64,000 nt of DNA from Dendronalium phyllosphericum CENA369. Lineage in GTDB: Bacteria; Cyanobacteriota; Cyanobacteriia; Cyanobacteriales; Nostocaceae. Of this stretch, positions 38,870 to 48,177 are shown piece by piece. The first letter of the stretch is position 1, and every line of letters starts with the position of its first letter. The stretch is taken from positions 89,984 to 153,983 of the forward strand of contig NZ_JAECZA010000289.1 in NCBI RefSeq assembly GCF_016056275.1. The letters are read 5' to 3'. The translations under genes were made by a program, and so were the position numbers. A model generated the notes under the pieces. That model was not told where the DNA came from. It was given only the letters and a program-made list of their open reading frames with translations, and searched no databases.

Positions 38870-39916
38870 CTATATAGATAAACAATTCAAAAATTTAACT
38901 AGCTCATACAATGAATGATGAGCATATACAGTTTTGTTATTTGTGATCCGCCATAAAACTTGTTCTGAGTTTGATATCACTTCTACTGAAATTTGTGTTG
39001 GCTTAACGTTTTGAACAACAGAGAAATTTTCACATTGTTTAACCCTAAAGCCAACTCTTTGTAAAGCGCGAATAGTCCACTCAACAACAATTCCCTCATC
39101 AGCTATTAAATTAATTTCGCCTTTGTGGGATGTATGAAGATAAAAATCACCAGAATTAACGTCAAACTCTACGCCTTCACTGTTGAAAGTATCAGCAAAT
39201 GCACCACTCAAGACCAAATCTTCTGGTGCGCCAATATGTAAAATTCCATTAGTTGTTAATAGCCAAACTTTATCCGCTAGACGCAAAGCCAAATCTAAAT
39301 CATGGGTGGAAAGGAGAATTGCTTGATTAGTTTCCCGTGTTAACTGACGTAACAATTGCATAATTTCTACTCGTCGCGGTAAATCTAAAAATGCCGTTGG
39401 TTCATCCAGCAACATCACCGTAGGCGACTGCGCCAAAGCACGCGCAATCATAATTTTTTGACGTTCGCCATCACTGAGTTCCTTCACTTGACGTTGTGCT
39501 AAGTGTACTGCTCCTACAGACTTTATCGCCCAATGTACAATAGCCTCATCTTCTGATGTCAAATTTCCCCACCAGTTAGTGTAAGGATGTCGTCCCAAAC
39601 TCACCAGAGTATAGGCTGATAGCATTCCCACATCAACTTTCTCGGTAAGTACCAAACTCAAACGCTTGGCTAATTCTGGCGGTGCTAACTTATAGATATC
39701 ATCCTCCAACAACCGCACCTCACCCCCTAGAGGTGGTTGCATTCCGGCGAGCGATCGCACTAATGTAGACTTACCCGCACCATTCGGCCCCAGTAAACAC
39801 ACCAATTCCCCAGCTAAAAGAGACACAGAAATATCCGATGCAACACACCGAACATTTTTTCGGGATGTTTTGTAACCAATAGTCAGATTATGAGTTGTTA
39901 AAATTTGGCTACTCAT
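38870..39916 (-). CDS. btuD: cobalamin (or siderophore-type) ABC transporter ATPase BtuD-like
   Basis: 348 aa. The first 255 residues are an ABC ATPase: GPNGAGKSTLVRSLAG, Q-loop LVLTEK, signature LSDGERQKIMIARAL, Walker B VMLLDEPTAFLDL, STHDLDLAL. About 90 extra residues follow (from about 256, KGEINLIADEGIVVEWTIRAL), an unusual C-terminal extension without recognisable motif that recalls a regulatory domain. Its ATG overlaps the btuC stop by 4 bp. The B12 assignment rests on the riboswitch upstream of btuB and the gene order; FecE-type iron transporters look alike. Confidence 0.85.
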   Translation of the reverse strand: MSSQILTTHNLTIGYKTSRKNVRCVASDISVSLLAGELVCLLGPNGAGKSTLVRSLAGMQPPLGGEVRLLEDDIYKLAPPELAKRLSLVLTEKVDVGMLSAYTLVSLGRHPYTNWWGNLTSEDEAIVHWAIKSVGAVHLAQRQVKELSDGERQKIMIARALAQSPTVMLLDEPTAFLDLPRRVEIMQLLRQLTRETNQAILLSTHDLDLALRLADKVWLLTTNGILHIGAPEDLVLSGAFADTFNSEGVEFDVNSGDFYLHTSHKGEINLIADEGIVVEWTIRALQRVGFRVKQCENFSVVQNVKPTQISVEVISNSEQVLWRITNNKTVYAHHSLYELVKFLNCLSI

Positions 39917-41001
39917 GACGGAAAAGATTTTTGGGAATTACGCCGCAAAATTACCCAAGTCACAACAGGAGTACCAATTAAAGCCGTAATTGCATTCAAA
40001 GGTAAAACCATCTGACTTACCCACAGTTGAGAAAACAAATCAGCAATTAACGCTAAGATTGCACCCATGATTATGACACTAGGGATTAACATTCGATGGT
40101 CGGAAGTCATAAATAGACTGCGACACAGATGGGGAATAGCCACACCTAGAAACGCTATAGGGCCACAAAAAGCCGTAATTACCCCTGCTAATATAGATGC
40201 ACTAGTAATAATTGAAAATCTGGTTTTCTGCACCGTTAAACCCAAACTCCGCGCATAAGATTCACCCAGCAAAAGTGCATTCAAAGATTTTGATTGCAAC
40301 ACTGCTGTCAATAAACTCAACACTATCACTGGGATTAACACAATTAACTGTTTCCAAGTCACCCCAGAAAAACTACCAAAAGTCCACATAATATAACTTT
40401 GAATGCGTTCTTTTGAGCTAAATTGCAATAAGATACTCACAATTGCACTCGTAGCATAGCCAAACAATAACCCTAAAATCAGTAGCGTCATTGTCTCTTG
40501 CACTCGGCGAGAAACAACTAACATCATCCCTAAAACTAATGCTGCGCCAAGACTTGCTGCTATCACTAAACCAAAATCACTAATTATCCCCAAATCTGCT
40601 AATAATGTTGGTGTCATCGCACTTGCTGTCAGCACAACTAACGCTACCCCTAAACTTGCACCAGAACTAATTCCCAACACAAAAGGCCCCGCTAAGGGAT
40701 TTTTAAATAAGGTTTGCATTTGTAAGCCACTCACACCTAAAGCTGCACCCGCTAAAGTTGCAGTTAAAGCTTTAGGTAAGCGAAATTTGAGAATAATATT
40801 AGCCCATGTTGCTTTTTCTGGCTCTTGTCCGAGTAGAATATTGATGACCTCATGAATAGGAATAGAGACTGAACCTAAAGCTAAGTCCAATAAAAAGGCA
40901 AATAGTAAACCTATTAGTAAACTTGAGAAAATAATGCTTTTTATAACTGGAGATTTTTGGTTAAATAGAGAATTTTTAAATTTATATTTTTCGCTTAACA
41001 T
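39913..41001 (-). CDS. btuC: cobalamin ABC transporter permease BtuC-like (FecCD family)
   Basis: 362 aa, about ten membrane helices. FecCD motifs: LRLPKALTATLAGAALGVSGLQMQTLFKNPLAGPFVLGISSGASLGVA, GFLG-like FCGPIAFLGVAIPHLCRSL, and GTPVVTWVILRR at the end. Forms the dimeric channel with BtuD and receives substrate from the adjacent lipoprotein. Shares one base with the btuF stop (41001) and overlaps btuD by 4 bp. Confidence 0.88.
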   Translation of the reverse strand: MLSEKYKFKNSLFNQKSPVIKSIIFSSLLIGLLFAFLLDLALGSVSIPIHEVINILLGQEPEKATWANIILKFRLPKALTATLAGAALGVSGLQMQTLFKNPLAGPFVLGISSGASLGVALVVLTASAMTPTLLADLGIISDFGLVIAASLGAALVLGMMLVVSRRVQETMTLLILGLLFGYATSAIVSILLQFSSKERIQSYIMWTFGSFSGVTWKQLIVLIPVIVLSLLTAVLQSKSLNALLLGESYARSLGLTVQKTRFSIITSASILAGVITAFCGPIAFLGVAIPHLCRSLFMTSDHRMLIPSVIIMGAILALIADLFSQLWVSQMVLPLNAITALIGTPVVTWVILRRNSQKSFPS

Positions 41002-42209
41002 TATTTAAAAATTTTGTGATAATAAAACAGTTGATGATTAGGTAATATCTCTGGATGCATGATTTTAATCAAGTCAGATAAAACTATATCTGGGTTACTA
41101 ATTCCGCCTTCCCAGTAATCATTACCTCCACTTTCATTGACACGGGCATTGTTATTATAAAGATTGCCTGTTTTCGCCGCCTTAAAATCAGCATAGCGAT
41201 TATCTTCTGCGACTAAATCCTTTAAACTCTGCCAAGATTGGCTAAAATTTAACCAGTAGTCAGCATTAGCAGCACGTTCTAAAACTACTTCAAAAGAAAG
41301 CGGGAGACTACCAGTAGATTGATCGTTACTCCAAAGATAGTTACCTCCTGCATCAGCGAGATATTTGGCTACATAGCTTTTACCACCTGGCATAAACCAA
41401 GTACCTTTAAAGTTAAAGCCAACAAATACACTCGGACGGTTTTTCACAGATTGAGCTTTTTGAGCTATTTGTTCATATTTATTAGCAATTTCATTAAATA
41501 TCTTTTCTGCTTTGGCTTCTTGGTTGAAAAATAAAGCCGTAAATTTTAACCATTCACTTCTTCCTAATGGCGTATCTTCCATATATTCAGCATTTACCCC
41601 AACTTTTAAACCCGCTTCTGTGAGTTTGGCATAACTATCAGTTTGGGAATTTCCTGTGCCAAAAGTTGTTACCAAGTCGGGATTTAATTCTAATAGCCTT
41701 TCTATATCTACATTAGAATTATTACCTACTTGTGTAATCTTGCCGGCTTTAATTCTCTCAACTACATCAAGAGTGCTGACTTGTTTGCTATTACTAATAC
41801 CAACCAGTTTATCTACTACACCTAATTTAGCTAAATGGGGTAAATGAGTTGTAGATAAAGAAACTATAGAATTAATAGGAACTGTAATTACCTGTGCTTG
41901 ATTAAATCCTTTTGGTGTGGGAGTTCCGCATTGAACTAAAACATATTGAAACTGGGTTTTGGCATTCTGCCAAGGGTTTTTGATTGTGATTATTTTGTAG
42001 TTGTTATGATATTTTACCGCCAAACCTGTGGCGTAGGTGATTTTGATTTTGTTGGGAAAGTAATCTTGATTGGGATTATAGTTTTGAATGCAGCCATTAG
42101 TAGATGTGGGAATTGTCGTACTATGACAGGCAATGATTAAAGTGGCTAATAAAAAGAATTGGCATAAAAATTTAATCGATTTTGAGTGAGTTGTTTTAAC
42201 CAATTTCAT
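41001..42209 (-). CDS. btuF: cobalamin ABC transporter substrate-binding lipoprotein BtuF-like
   Basis: 402 aa. Lipoprotein signal with LATLIIAC lipobox (Cys about residue 28). Periplasmic-binding-protein class III fold: VPINSIVSLSTTHLPHLAKLGVVDKLVGIS, ERLLELNPDLVTTFG, a connecting helix (about 215-245), and FVGFNFKGTWFMPGGKSYVAKYLADAGG. Delivers the corrinoid to BtuCD. Relatives carry iron-siderophores; linkage to btuB and a cobalamin riboswitch favours B12. Confidence 0.85.
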   Translation of the reverse strand: MKLVKTTHSKSIKFLCQFFLLATLIIACHSTTIPTSTNGCIQNYNPNQDYFPNKIKITYATGLAVKYHNNYKIITIKNPWQNAKTQFQYVLVQCGTPTPKGFNQAQVITVPINSIVSLSTTHLPHLAKLGVVDKLVGISNSKQVSTLDVVERIKAGKITQVGNNSNVDIERLLELNPDLVTTFGTGNSQTDSYAKLTEAGLKVGVNAEYMEDTPLGRSEWLKFTALFFNQEAKAEKIFNEIANKYEQIAQKAQSVKNRPSVFVGFNFKGTWFMPGGKSYVAKYLADAGGNYLWSNDQSTGSLPLSFEVVLERAANADYWLNFSQSWQSLKDLVAEDNRYADFKAAKTGNLYNNNARVNESGGNDYWEGGISNPDIVLSDLIKIMHPEILPNHQLFYYHKIFK

Positions 42210-42301
42210 GGCTTATAGAGAAATGTGATTTTTATCTCTCTCTGCGTGAGATACTCAGAAAACTGCTTTATATTTTGGTATGAGATTTCAAAAACTATAA
42301 A

Positions 42302-43174
42302 TTATACTGAATCTGGTGGATAGCAATATTCAACAACTTTATTACCTTTGACCAAATGTTCATTGACAATAGTTTCTGCTACATTTGAATTAACACGAGT
42401 GTACCAAGTCCTGTCTTCAGAATAAAATACAACTGGCCCTAATTGACAAACTTCTAAACAGCCAGATGTTCTTACTTCCACTTCTACGCCTGCTTTTTCA
42501 ACTGCTGATTTTAAAGCATCAAATGTGGGTTGCCACTTCCGGGAAGGAAGACAGCGAGTAGAGGTACACACGGAAATATAAGAATGCTTTAAGGGATTTT
42601 TGGTAAACGGTATTGGTTTTTTTCCCAATACATAAATATCTCGTAGTTCCTCATAAAAAGCTAACTTTGATAAATTAGGCTTGCCTTCTGGTAACAAATT
42701 TTCACCTTCCACGTATGGATTTGGCAAGAAAATAGTCATGAGGTTTTCATCTGCACCATTCCAAAAATCGATTCCCCAACTTCTAGGGATACTTTCTGCA
42801 TTAAATCGTCGGTAAAATGCAGCACGACTTACTTGACGTTGTTGCCTTAATTCCAAAGGAGTCTGACAATGAGGCCCGCCTAAATTAGCCTCTATACATA
42901 GGTGTAAATGCCAACCTTCTGTCACTACTGTGAGATATCCATCATAGAGGATACAAATTTTAGGTGGAGCATTAAATTCTAATTCTAATACACCACCTTG
43001 AACGATATGCCCTACCCCTACCTGCTGCCAATTCTGCTGAAATAGAGTGTAGAGTAGTGACGATAAAACATCGGTACTCGAATCAAAATATTCATATTCA
43101 ATTTTTCCACCTGTAGATAAAGGTTCAGTGACGATTTTATTTAGTGGTGTTACCCAACAATTAAATTCAGCCAT
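42302..43174 (-). CDS. thioredoxin-like 2Fe-2S ferredoxin domain protein in the B12 uptake operon
   Basis: 290 aa. The C-terminal 90 residues are a thioredoxin-like ferredoxin: SVCTSTRCLPSRKW and RTSGCLEVCQLGPVVFYSED supply four cysteines for a 2Fe-2S cluster. The N-terminal 190 residues (FQQNWQQVGVGHIVQGGVLE, LHLCIEANLGGPHCQTP, RSWGIDFWNG) form a cyanobacterial domain I cannot name. It lies between btuB and btuF and should share their B12 control. A redox role in reducing or releasing cobalt from imported corrinoid is possible but untested. Confidence 0.7.
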   Translation of the reverse strand: MAEFNCWVTPLNKIVTEPLSTGGKIEYEYFDSSTDVLSSLLYTLFQQNWQQVGVGHIVQGGVLELEFNAPPKICILYDGYLTVVTEGWHLHLCIEANLGGPHCQTPLELRQQRQVSRAAFYRRFNAESIPRSWGIDFWNGADENLMTIFLPNPYVEGENLLPEGKPNLSKLAFYEELRDIYVLGKKPIPFTKNPLKHSYISVCTSTRCLPSRKWQPTFDALKSAVEKAGVEVEVRTSGCLEVCQLGPVVFYSEDRTWYTRVNSNVAETIVNEHLVKGNKVVEYCYPPDSV

Positions 43175-43211
43175 TTAAAACTCTCCTCTGCGCGATCAAC
43201 AATTACTTCTA

Positions 43212-45332
43212 TTAAAATGTAGAACTCAACCCAACTTGAAAAACTCTCCCCCCATCAGGATAACCAGGAAACAACTGGTAACGTCGATCAAAGATATTAT
43301 CTACACTACCTGTAAATATCAAGCTCTCACTTAGAGGTACACGCATTTTGAAATCAAAAGTAGTGTACCCAGGTAAAGATTCTGTATTAGTATTGTTTAT
43401 TGGATATGCACCTAAAGAATGCATCAGTATTCCAGCATATAAGCCTTGAGAAGTTTCATAAGAAAGTCCTGCGTTTAAACTGTCTGCACCCGCAAATCGT
43501 AACTCTTTATCGACTTCGGCAGAGTTTGTACTTTTTAAAATTCGCGGGTCGTTCGCTGTATAACCAACAAAAGCATAGACATTTTTGGCTAACTGCAAAT
43601 TTAAAACTGCTTCAATTCCTGTAGTACGAACTTTTCCAATATTTTCGTAAGTAGCGATGGGAACAGCAAAGTTATAGGCGATTAAATCTGATATTGTGTT
43701 ATTGAAATATGTCAAACGTAACAGACCAAAATCGCCTAGCTTTTGGTCAACTCCAATATCATAACTATCGCCTTTCTCTGGACGCAGATTAGGATTACCA
43801 ACGTAAGTACTACCATTGGCATATAAGTTGAAAAGATTCGGCGCACGGAAATTCTTGATATAGTTAGCTCTCAGGGTGGTAGAGTCTGTCAGAGCAAATT
43901 TTGCCCCGATACTTGGTGATGTAAAAGAGCCATTTGTCAAGCTGCTAAAATCCTGACGTAAACCTAAGTTAGCAGTGAAACTAGGAGTAAAGTTAATTTC
44001 ATATCTAGCAAATAGCGCTCCTTGACTAATGCTATCGTCGTAAGTGACTGTTTTTGTATCAACAGAAAAGTCGAATGTACTATTAGTAGCCGATACATTG
44101 CGGTAATCAAAGCCATAAACTAGGGTTTGATTATCAGCAAATTTCCAACTATGTTGTACTTGTAATCCATAAGAAGCTTGCCTGTTATCATATCGTGCTT
44201 GGGATGAATTGCGACTATCAAAACGAGTGTTGAGGAAATCTGCATCAACTTTTGCTGTTAGCAGTGAGTCATCCCCACCTCCTAATTTTGAGTTCCAGGT
44301 TAAATCGGTGAGAACTTGGTCTGTGTATTTGCGATCGCTATCAGTCAACGAGTTAAAATAGCCTTGACCGTACAATGGTTCAGGAATAGAGACTCCTCCT
44401 GGTACTCCTTGGTCTTTACCTAAGTACAAAGTTGAGAGGGTTAGAGTATCGCGCTTTCCTAAATTCGCCTCCAACTTGACATTAAAGTTGTTGTAGAGAA
44501 CATCATTGTTTTTTCTGGTTCCCTCGAAATTAGCTTCTGGGATGGAAAAAGGGTAGTTATTTTCTGCTTGGGTACGGTTGTAACCAACAACCCAACCAAT
44601 ATCTCCTATTTTTCCGCTACTATTGATAGTCTGCTGATTTAACCCATACGCGCCAAAATTAACACCTGCTTGTGTCGTAACTTTTTCTGTAGGACGACGA
44701 GTGATAATGTTAATCACCCCACCGATAGCATCGGAACCATAAAGGGTAGAACCACCACCTGGTAATACTTCAATTCTTTCAACGATATTGGTAGTAAATT
44801 CTGAAAGGTCAAAACCACCAGAACCAAGTTCGTTAATTGGTCTACCATCAAGCAAAATCAAGACTTGTGCAGAGTTAGAACCTCGAATAAATTGACCGCT
44901 TAAGGCGTTTACCTCCGTGCCAACTGTACCATCAGGTAAGATACCTGGAAGGAATTTTAGTGCTTCTCTAACAGTTTTTGCACCTTGCGCTTCTATCTCT
45001 TCACCTGTAATCACGTAAACTGGACGAGTGGAATCTTTCACTGTCCCTTCGCGGCGAAAGGGTGAGTAAACAGGTTCATTAAGTAGTCTGTCGATGACTG
45101 TTAATTCAATATCTGGTTCTTTTTCTTCTGTGGACGCTGGGATATTTTCGGGCGTTGTTTGTGCAACTGGTTTCAAGTCTCTTGCAGAACCTTCATACTT
45201 GGGAAATTCAGATATCTGTTGAACTTGATTAGCAATGGCTATGTATCCCCCACATACCATCCCATAGATTGCGGTAAAAACGAAGATTTTTGAGAAAAAT
45301 TCACAATAAGTAACTACACGGGAAGTGGACAT
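43212..45332 (-). CDS. btuB: TonB-dependent outer-membrane receptor, cobalamin type
   Basis: 706 aa. Signal region (about 10-35), then the plug: TRPVYVITGEEIEAQGAKTVREALKFLPGILPDG, SGQFIRGSNSAQVLILLDGRP, RIEVLPGGGSTLYGSDAIGGVINIITRRP. The 22-strand barrel follows and ends with Phe as outer-membrane proteins do (VGLSSTF). A TonB box is not certain (IELTVID near residue 75 is a candidate). A cobalamin riboswitch lies about 320 bp upstream, which supports vitamin B12 as ligand. GAGGAG lies 5 bases before the ATG. Confidence 0.9.
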   Translation of the reverse strand: MSTSRVVTYCEFFSKIFVFTAIYGMVCGGYIAIANQVQQISEFPKYEGSARDLKPVAQTTPENIPASTEEKEPDIELTVIDRLLNEPVYSPFRREGTVKDSTRPVYVITGEEIEAQGAKTVREALKFLPGILPDGTVGTEVNALSGQFIRGSNSAQVLILLDGRPINELGSGGFDLSEFTTNIVERIEVLPGGGSTLYGSDAIGGVINIITRRPTEKVTTQAGVNFGAYGLNQQTINSSGKIGDIGWVVGYNRTQAENNYPFSIPEANFEGTRKNNDVLYNNFNVKLEANLGKRDTLTLSTLYLGKDQGVPGGVSIPEPLYGQGYFNSLTDSDRKYTDQVLTDLTWNSKLGGGDDSLLTAKVDADFLNTRFDSRNSSQARYDNRQASYGLQVQHSWKFADNQTLVYGFDYRNVSATNSTFDFSVDTKTVTYDDSISQGALFARYEINFTPSFTANLGLRQDFSSLTNGSFTSPSIGAKFALTDSTTLRANYIKNFRAPNLFNLYANGSTYVGNPNLRPEKGDSYDIGVDQKLGDFGLLRLTYFNNTISDLIAYNFAVPIATYENIGKVRTTGIEAVLNLQLAKNVYAFVGYTANDPRILKSTNSAEVDKELRFAGADSLNAGLSYETSQGLYAGILMHSLGAYPINNTNTESLPGYTTFDFKMRVPLSESLIFTGSVDNIFDRRYQLFPGYPDGGRVFQVGLSSTF

Positions 45333-45529
45333 GAAACTCCTCGTTTTCAGTAAATGCAGATATTGATTTGTGCTATTGAGTTTTGAGATTTAGGCTGAAA
45401 TTAGCTTGTTGCAATGCATTGCTATATCTAAATCATCCTGGATACTATTCGGATAACAAAAAAGACTCTGTGATATTCCTTATGGATACCCAAATTCCTA
45501 TTAGGACAATCTAAAATTGAGTGTCGTTA

Positions 45530-45616
45530 CTAACAGCAAAGCGAAGTAGTAATTGCAGAGGGTACTTTGTTAAATCTATATCTGTACCCATGAAATACTT
45601 TAACTATATGTATCAT
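45530..45616 (-). other. 28-codon reading frame directly behind the btuB riboswitch
   Basis: The ATG at 45616 lies inside the SD-masking hairpin of the riboswitch and is followed by 27 more codons (MIHIVKVFHGYRYRFNK..) to a TAG at 45530. By position it is what the riboswitch controls, although btuB starts only 198 bp further on. It may be a leader peptide or the scrap of a former first gene. The amino-acid sequence is not recognised. Confidence 0.4.
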
Positions 45617-45777
45617 CTGTACCTCGCAGATAAGTGTTTTATGTCTAGAGTGATTCGGCGGGCATTCTGACTTGGAGACACTTATCTTCGTCTCATTACA
45701 GCTGCGGGACAGTGCCGGATTTACACCGAACTTTCCCCCTTACGCCTGATGGCTGCTCCCCATCAGAACCGACAATC
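45615..45777 (-). promoter_or_regulatory. cobalamin riboswitch upstream of btuB
   Basis: Reverse-strand aptamer 45652-45777 with the same elements as the cbiM one (GGTTCTGATGGGGAGCAGCC, AAGGGGGAAAGTTCGGTG, GCACTGTCCCGCAGCTGTAA, GAATGCCCGCCG, read on the minus strand). The hairpin ATCTG-CGAGGTA-CAGAT follows at 45615-45631, identical to that before cbiM. It probably shuts translation of the B12 uptake genes when the vitamin is plentiful. Confidence 0.93.
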
Positions 45778-46030
45778 ATGTGTCACATTACCATAATTAG
45801 TGTCTGCGTGTAAATTCAATCAGTAATAATTTTGATTCTCCATATCACTTGCTAGATATGGAATTATACTTAATACCCACGTTAACACGCATAAAATAAG
45901 CCCCCTAACTGTTAGTACAGGGGACTTGACGGTGATTGTAGATTTAATTTCGTCAAGTGTTTTATCTTCCTAAAAAACCTTTGTTAAGGCTATAAAACAA
46001 CAGTTTTGCATTTCGTTTAATCTAGATTCC

Positions 46031-47440
46031 TTAAGGTAGCTGGGTTAATTTTGGTTGGTTTAGATATGTGTACACCAGTCGGGAAACTTGACGAACAAAA
46101 TCCCTACCTCTGATGTCATTGTAAGGTCTTCTGACAAAAATTCCTGCTAAGTAACGCTTGCCATTAGGCATCTCAACAATACCTGCATCCCCAATCACAA
46201 ATCCAATATCCCCTGTTTTATGAGCAATTAGCGCTCCTGAACCCAAACCAGCAGCCAGCAACTTTTTGTTATGGCAATGATTTAAAATGTCTAGAGCCTG
46301 GGAGCGACTTGCATCTGAAATTAACTTATGATACTGAATCAATGCTGACAATTTTACTAAATCTGTAGGGCTAGTCGTATTGGTTCCCTTAAAATCTCCC
46401 AGCAAATGACGAATTACAGTATTTTTCAATCCCCAACTACGAAACCGTTGATTTAATATTGCTTTACCACCCAAACGGTCAATAATCATGTTTGTAGCGG
46501 TATTGTCGCTGATACTAATCATTTTGTTGACGGTTTGTAGCACAGTCAACTTGGTTCCTACACGTTGATACTGCAAGTCTCCAGAACCACTTGCAACTAA
46601 GTCTCGCCGCATTACTAAGGTGTCATTTAGCTTAACTTTGCCAGCGTCTATTTTCTCAAATAAAGCAATCAGAATTGGGAACTTAATTGTACTCGCAGCT
46701 GGAAATACTTTATCGCCACTAATATCCAAATAGTTACCTGTCTCTAAATCCATAAAAAACATCCCTGGCTTCAGGAAACTATAACGAGCCATCAATGCAT
46801 TAATTTGAGATTTTAGTTGTGGTATTTCCTCACCGAAAGGAACTACCCCAGCAAACATAGAAGCATTAATTGGTTTAGTCAGTATATCTGGTGGACTGGG
46901 CTGATTAATAGTTGCAATATCTTGTAGAGGCGCTTTAGTTTGGAATAAGAGAACTTGGGCCTTTTTCTGGAGATTAGGGGTAATGGGGATTGCTGTTTGA
47001 GAGGACTGTTCTCCAGTCTCTATTCCCCATTCTACAACTCCCGTTGCAGACATTTTTTCAATTGATGATAGTTTTACGACCCAATGAGAGTCAGAATCTC
47101 CTCTAACTATTACACTTTGGGGAGAGACAGTATAACCAGGTGCTAATTCAATTACGAGTCGGGTTGTCTGGGGGTCAAGCTGTGCTACCCGAATTTCTCG
47201 AATCGCTGAACTAAAGCTTTGTTTGGTTTTAGAATAGCCCAAAATAGTACCTGATAAATCAATAACAAGTCTTTTAGGGTTATCAATTAAAAAAACTCTC
47301 GGTTGAATACCTGAGTCAGTGGTTAGGTCAAGCTGATTTTGAGTGGGGTCAAAGTGCCAAGATTCTAATCGAGTTGCTCTTGCAGGTGAGGATAGCAGTA
47401 AAATACTAATTAAGCTCAGTAAAAACCAGCGTAATTTCAT
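46031..47440 (-). CDS. AMIN domain fused to class A beta-lactamase-like serine hydrolase
   Basis: 469 aa. Signal peptide (about 1-22, ending PARA). An AMIN domain (about 25-130, LESWHFDPTQNQLDLTTDSGIQP, PKRLVIDLSG) targets periplasmic proteins to the envelope. From about residue 205 the serine hydrolase fold shows SxxK (AASTIKFPIL), SDN (ISDNTATNMI) and KTG (HKTGDIGFV). The Glu166 region (TNTTSPTDLVKL) departs from true beta-lactamases, so a peptidoglycan-related peptidase or an inactive-to-antibiotics form is as likely as a lactamase. Confidence 0.85.
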   Translation of the reverse strand: MKLRWFLLSLISILLLSSPARATRLESWHFDPTQNQLDLTTDSGIQPRVFLIDNPKRLVIDLSGTILGYSKTKQSFSSAIREIRVAQLDPQTTRLVIELAPGYTVSPQSVIVRGDSDSHWVVKLSSIEKMSATGVVEWGIETGEQSSQTAIPITPNLQKKAQVLLFQTKAPLQDIATINQPSPPDILTKPINASMFAGVVPFGEEIPQLKSQINALMARYSFLKPGMFFMDLETGNYLDISGDKVFPAASTIKFPILIALFEKIDAGKVKLNDTLVMRRDLVASGSGDLQYQRVGTKLTVLQTVNKMISISDNTATNMIIDRLGGKAILNQRFRSWGLKNTVIRHLLGDFKGTNTTSPTDLVKLSALIQYHKLISDASRSQALDILNHCHNKKLLAAGLGSGALIAHKTGDIGFVIGDAGIVEMPNGKRYLAGIFVRRPYNDIRGRDFVRQVSRLVYTYLNQPKLTQLP

Positions 47441-47622
47441 ACAGTATGGTGAGGATATGATTGAATTTACTTAGAGAGATTTTCTCAGATAGTAAATTAC
47501 ATTAGAACTGATTGAGAATCATAAGTAAGAAAATATCAAATGTCAAGAATTTTAGATAGTCAAGAAAAACTTATGTAGTGAAAATAGATTGAATTTTATG
47601 AAAACCAGTATAATTTCATTCA

Positions 47623-47643
47623 CACCCGTTTTAAAAACGGGTG
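47623..47643. repeat. inverted repeat CACCCGTTTT / AAAACGGGTG
   Basis: Perfect 10-bp arms separated by one base, 52 bp after the stop of the minus-strand gene at 47695. No T-run follows on that strand apart from the arm itself, so it is a weak terminator candidate. Confidence 0.4.
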
Positions 47644-47694
47644 GACAAAGCTTGATCAAATTACTATAGAAACACCCATGAAACTAAGATTTTA

Positions 47695-48177
47695 TTATTG
47701 AGAATTAGTTGATTGAGAATCAGTCTGTGTGTTTTTATCTGTACAAGGTGTGATTTTCTCTGTTTGTGAAAGATATTCACCTTCAACTCCGATAGTGATT
47801 CCCCTTGTCTGACGTAACGCATTTATCGCTTTCGGACAGTCACAACCAAATTTAGCGATCGCAGCATCACTTTCTTCATCTGTCATGTTTAGTTCTATCA
47901 CCTTTTGATTATTAGCCTGAGTATTATCGGCTTTTGCCATAAATAGGCGATTGAAAGTTGCTAAATGTACATTTCCAGTACAGTTTTGACGCTGACAATT
48001 CAAAGTAGCTGTATGAGGATTATTTGTGGAAGCATTCTCAGGTAATTTCTCCTGATTCGGATTATCTGCTTTGGCAGACTTATCTAAGAATAAATTCAGT
48101 AACAACGAACTAACAAACGTTGAGCTTGCAAATAAAATTAGGGGTAGTTTTTTCACTACTTTCTCCCAAATATGCAA
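47695..48177 (-). CDS. secreted cysteine-containing hypothetical protein
   Basis: 160 aa, family not recognised. Basic start and hydrophobic stretch (about 12-32, LILFASSTFVSSLLLNLFL) ending KSAKA form a signal peptide. The mature part has paired cysteines (LNCQRQNCTG, FGCDCPKAI, and TPCTDKN near the end), a middle helix NMTDEESDAAIAKFG, and a Gln/Asn/Thr/Ser-rich tail. The cysteines could form disulfides in the periplasm or bind metal. Isolated by about 260 bp from neighbours on each side. Confidence 0.6.
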   Translation of the reverse strand: MHIWEKVVKKLPLILFASSTFVSSLLLNLFLDKSAKADNPNQEKLPENASTNNPHTATLNCQRQNCTGNVHLATFNRLFMAKADNTQANNQKVIELNMTDEESDAAIAKFGCDCPKAINALRQTRGITIGVEGEYLSQTEKITPCTDKNTQTDSQSTNSQ

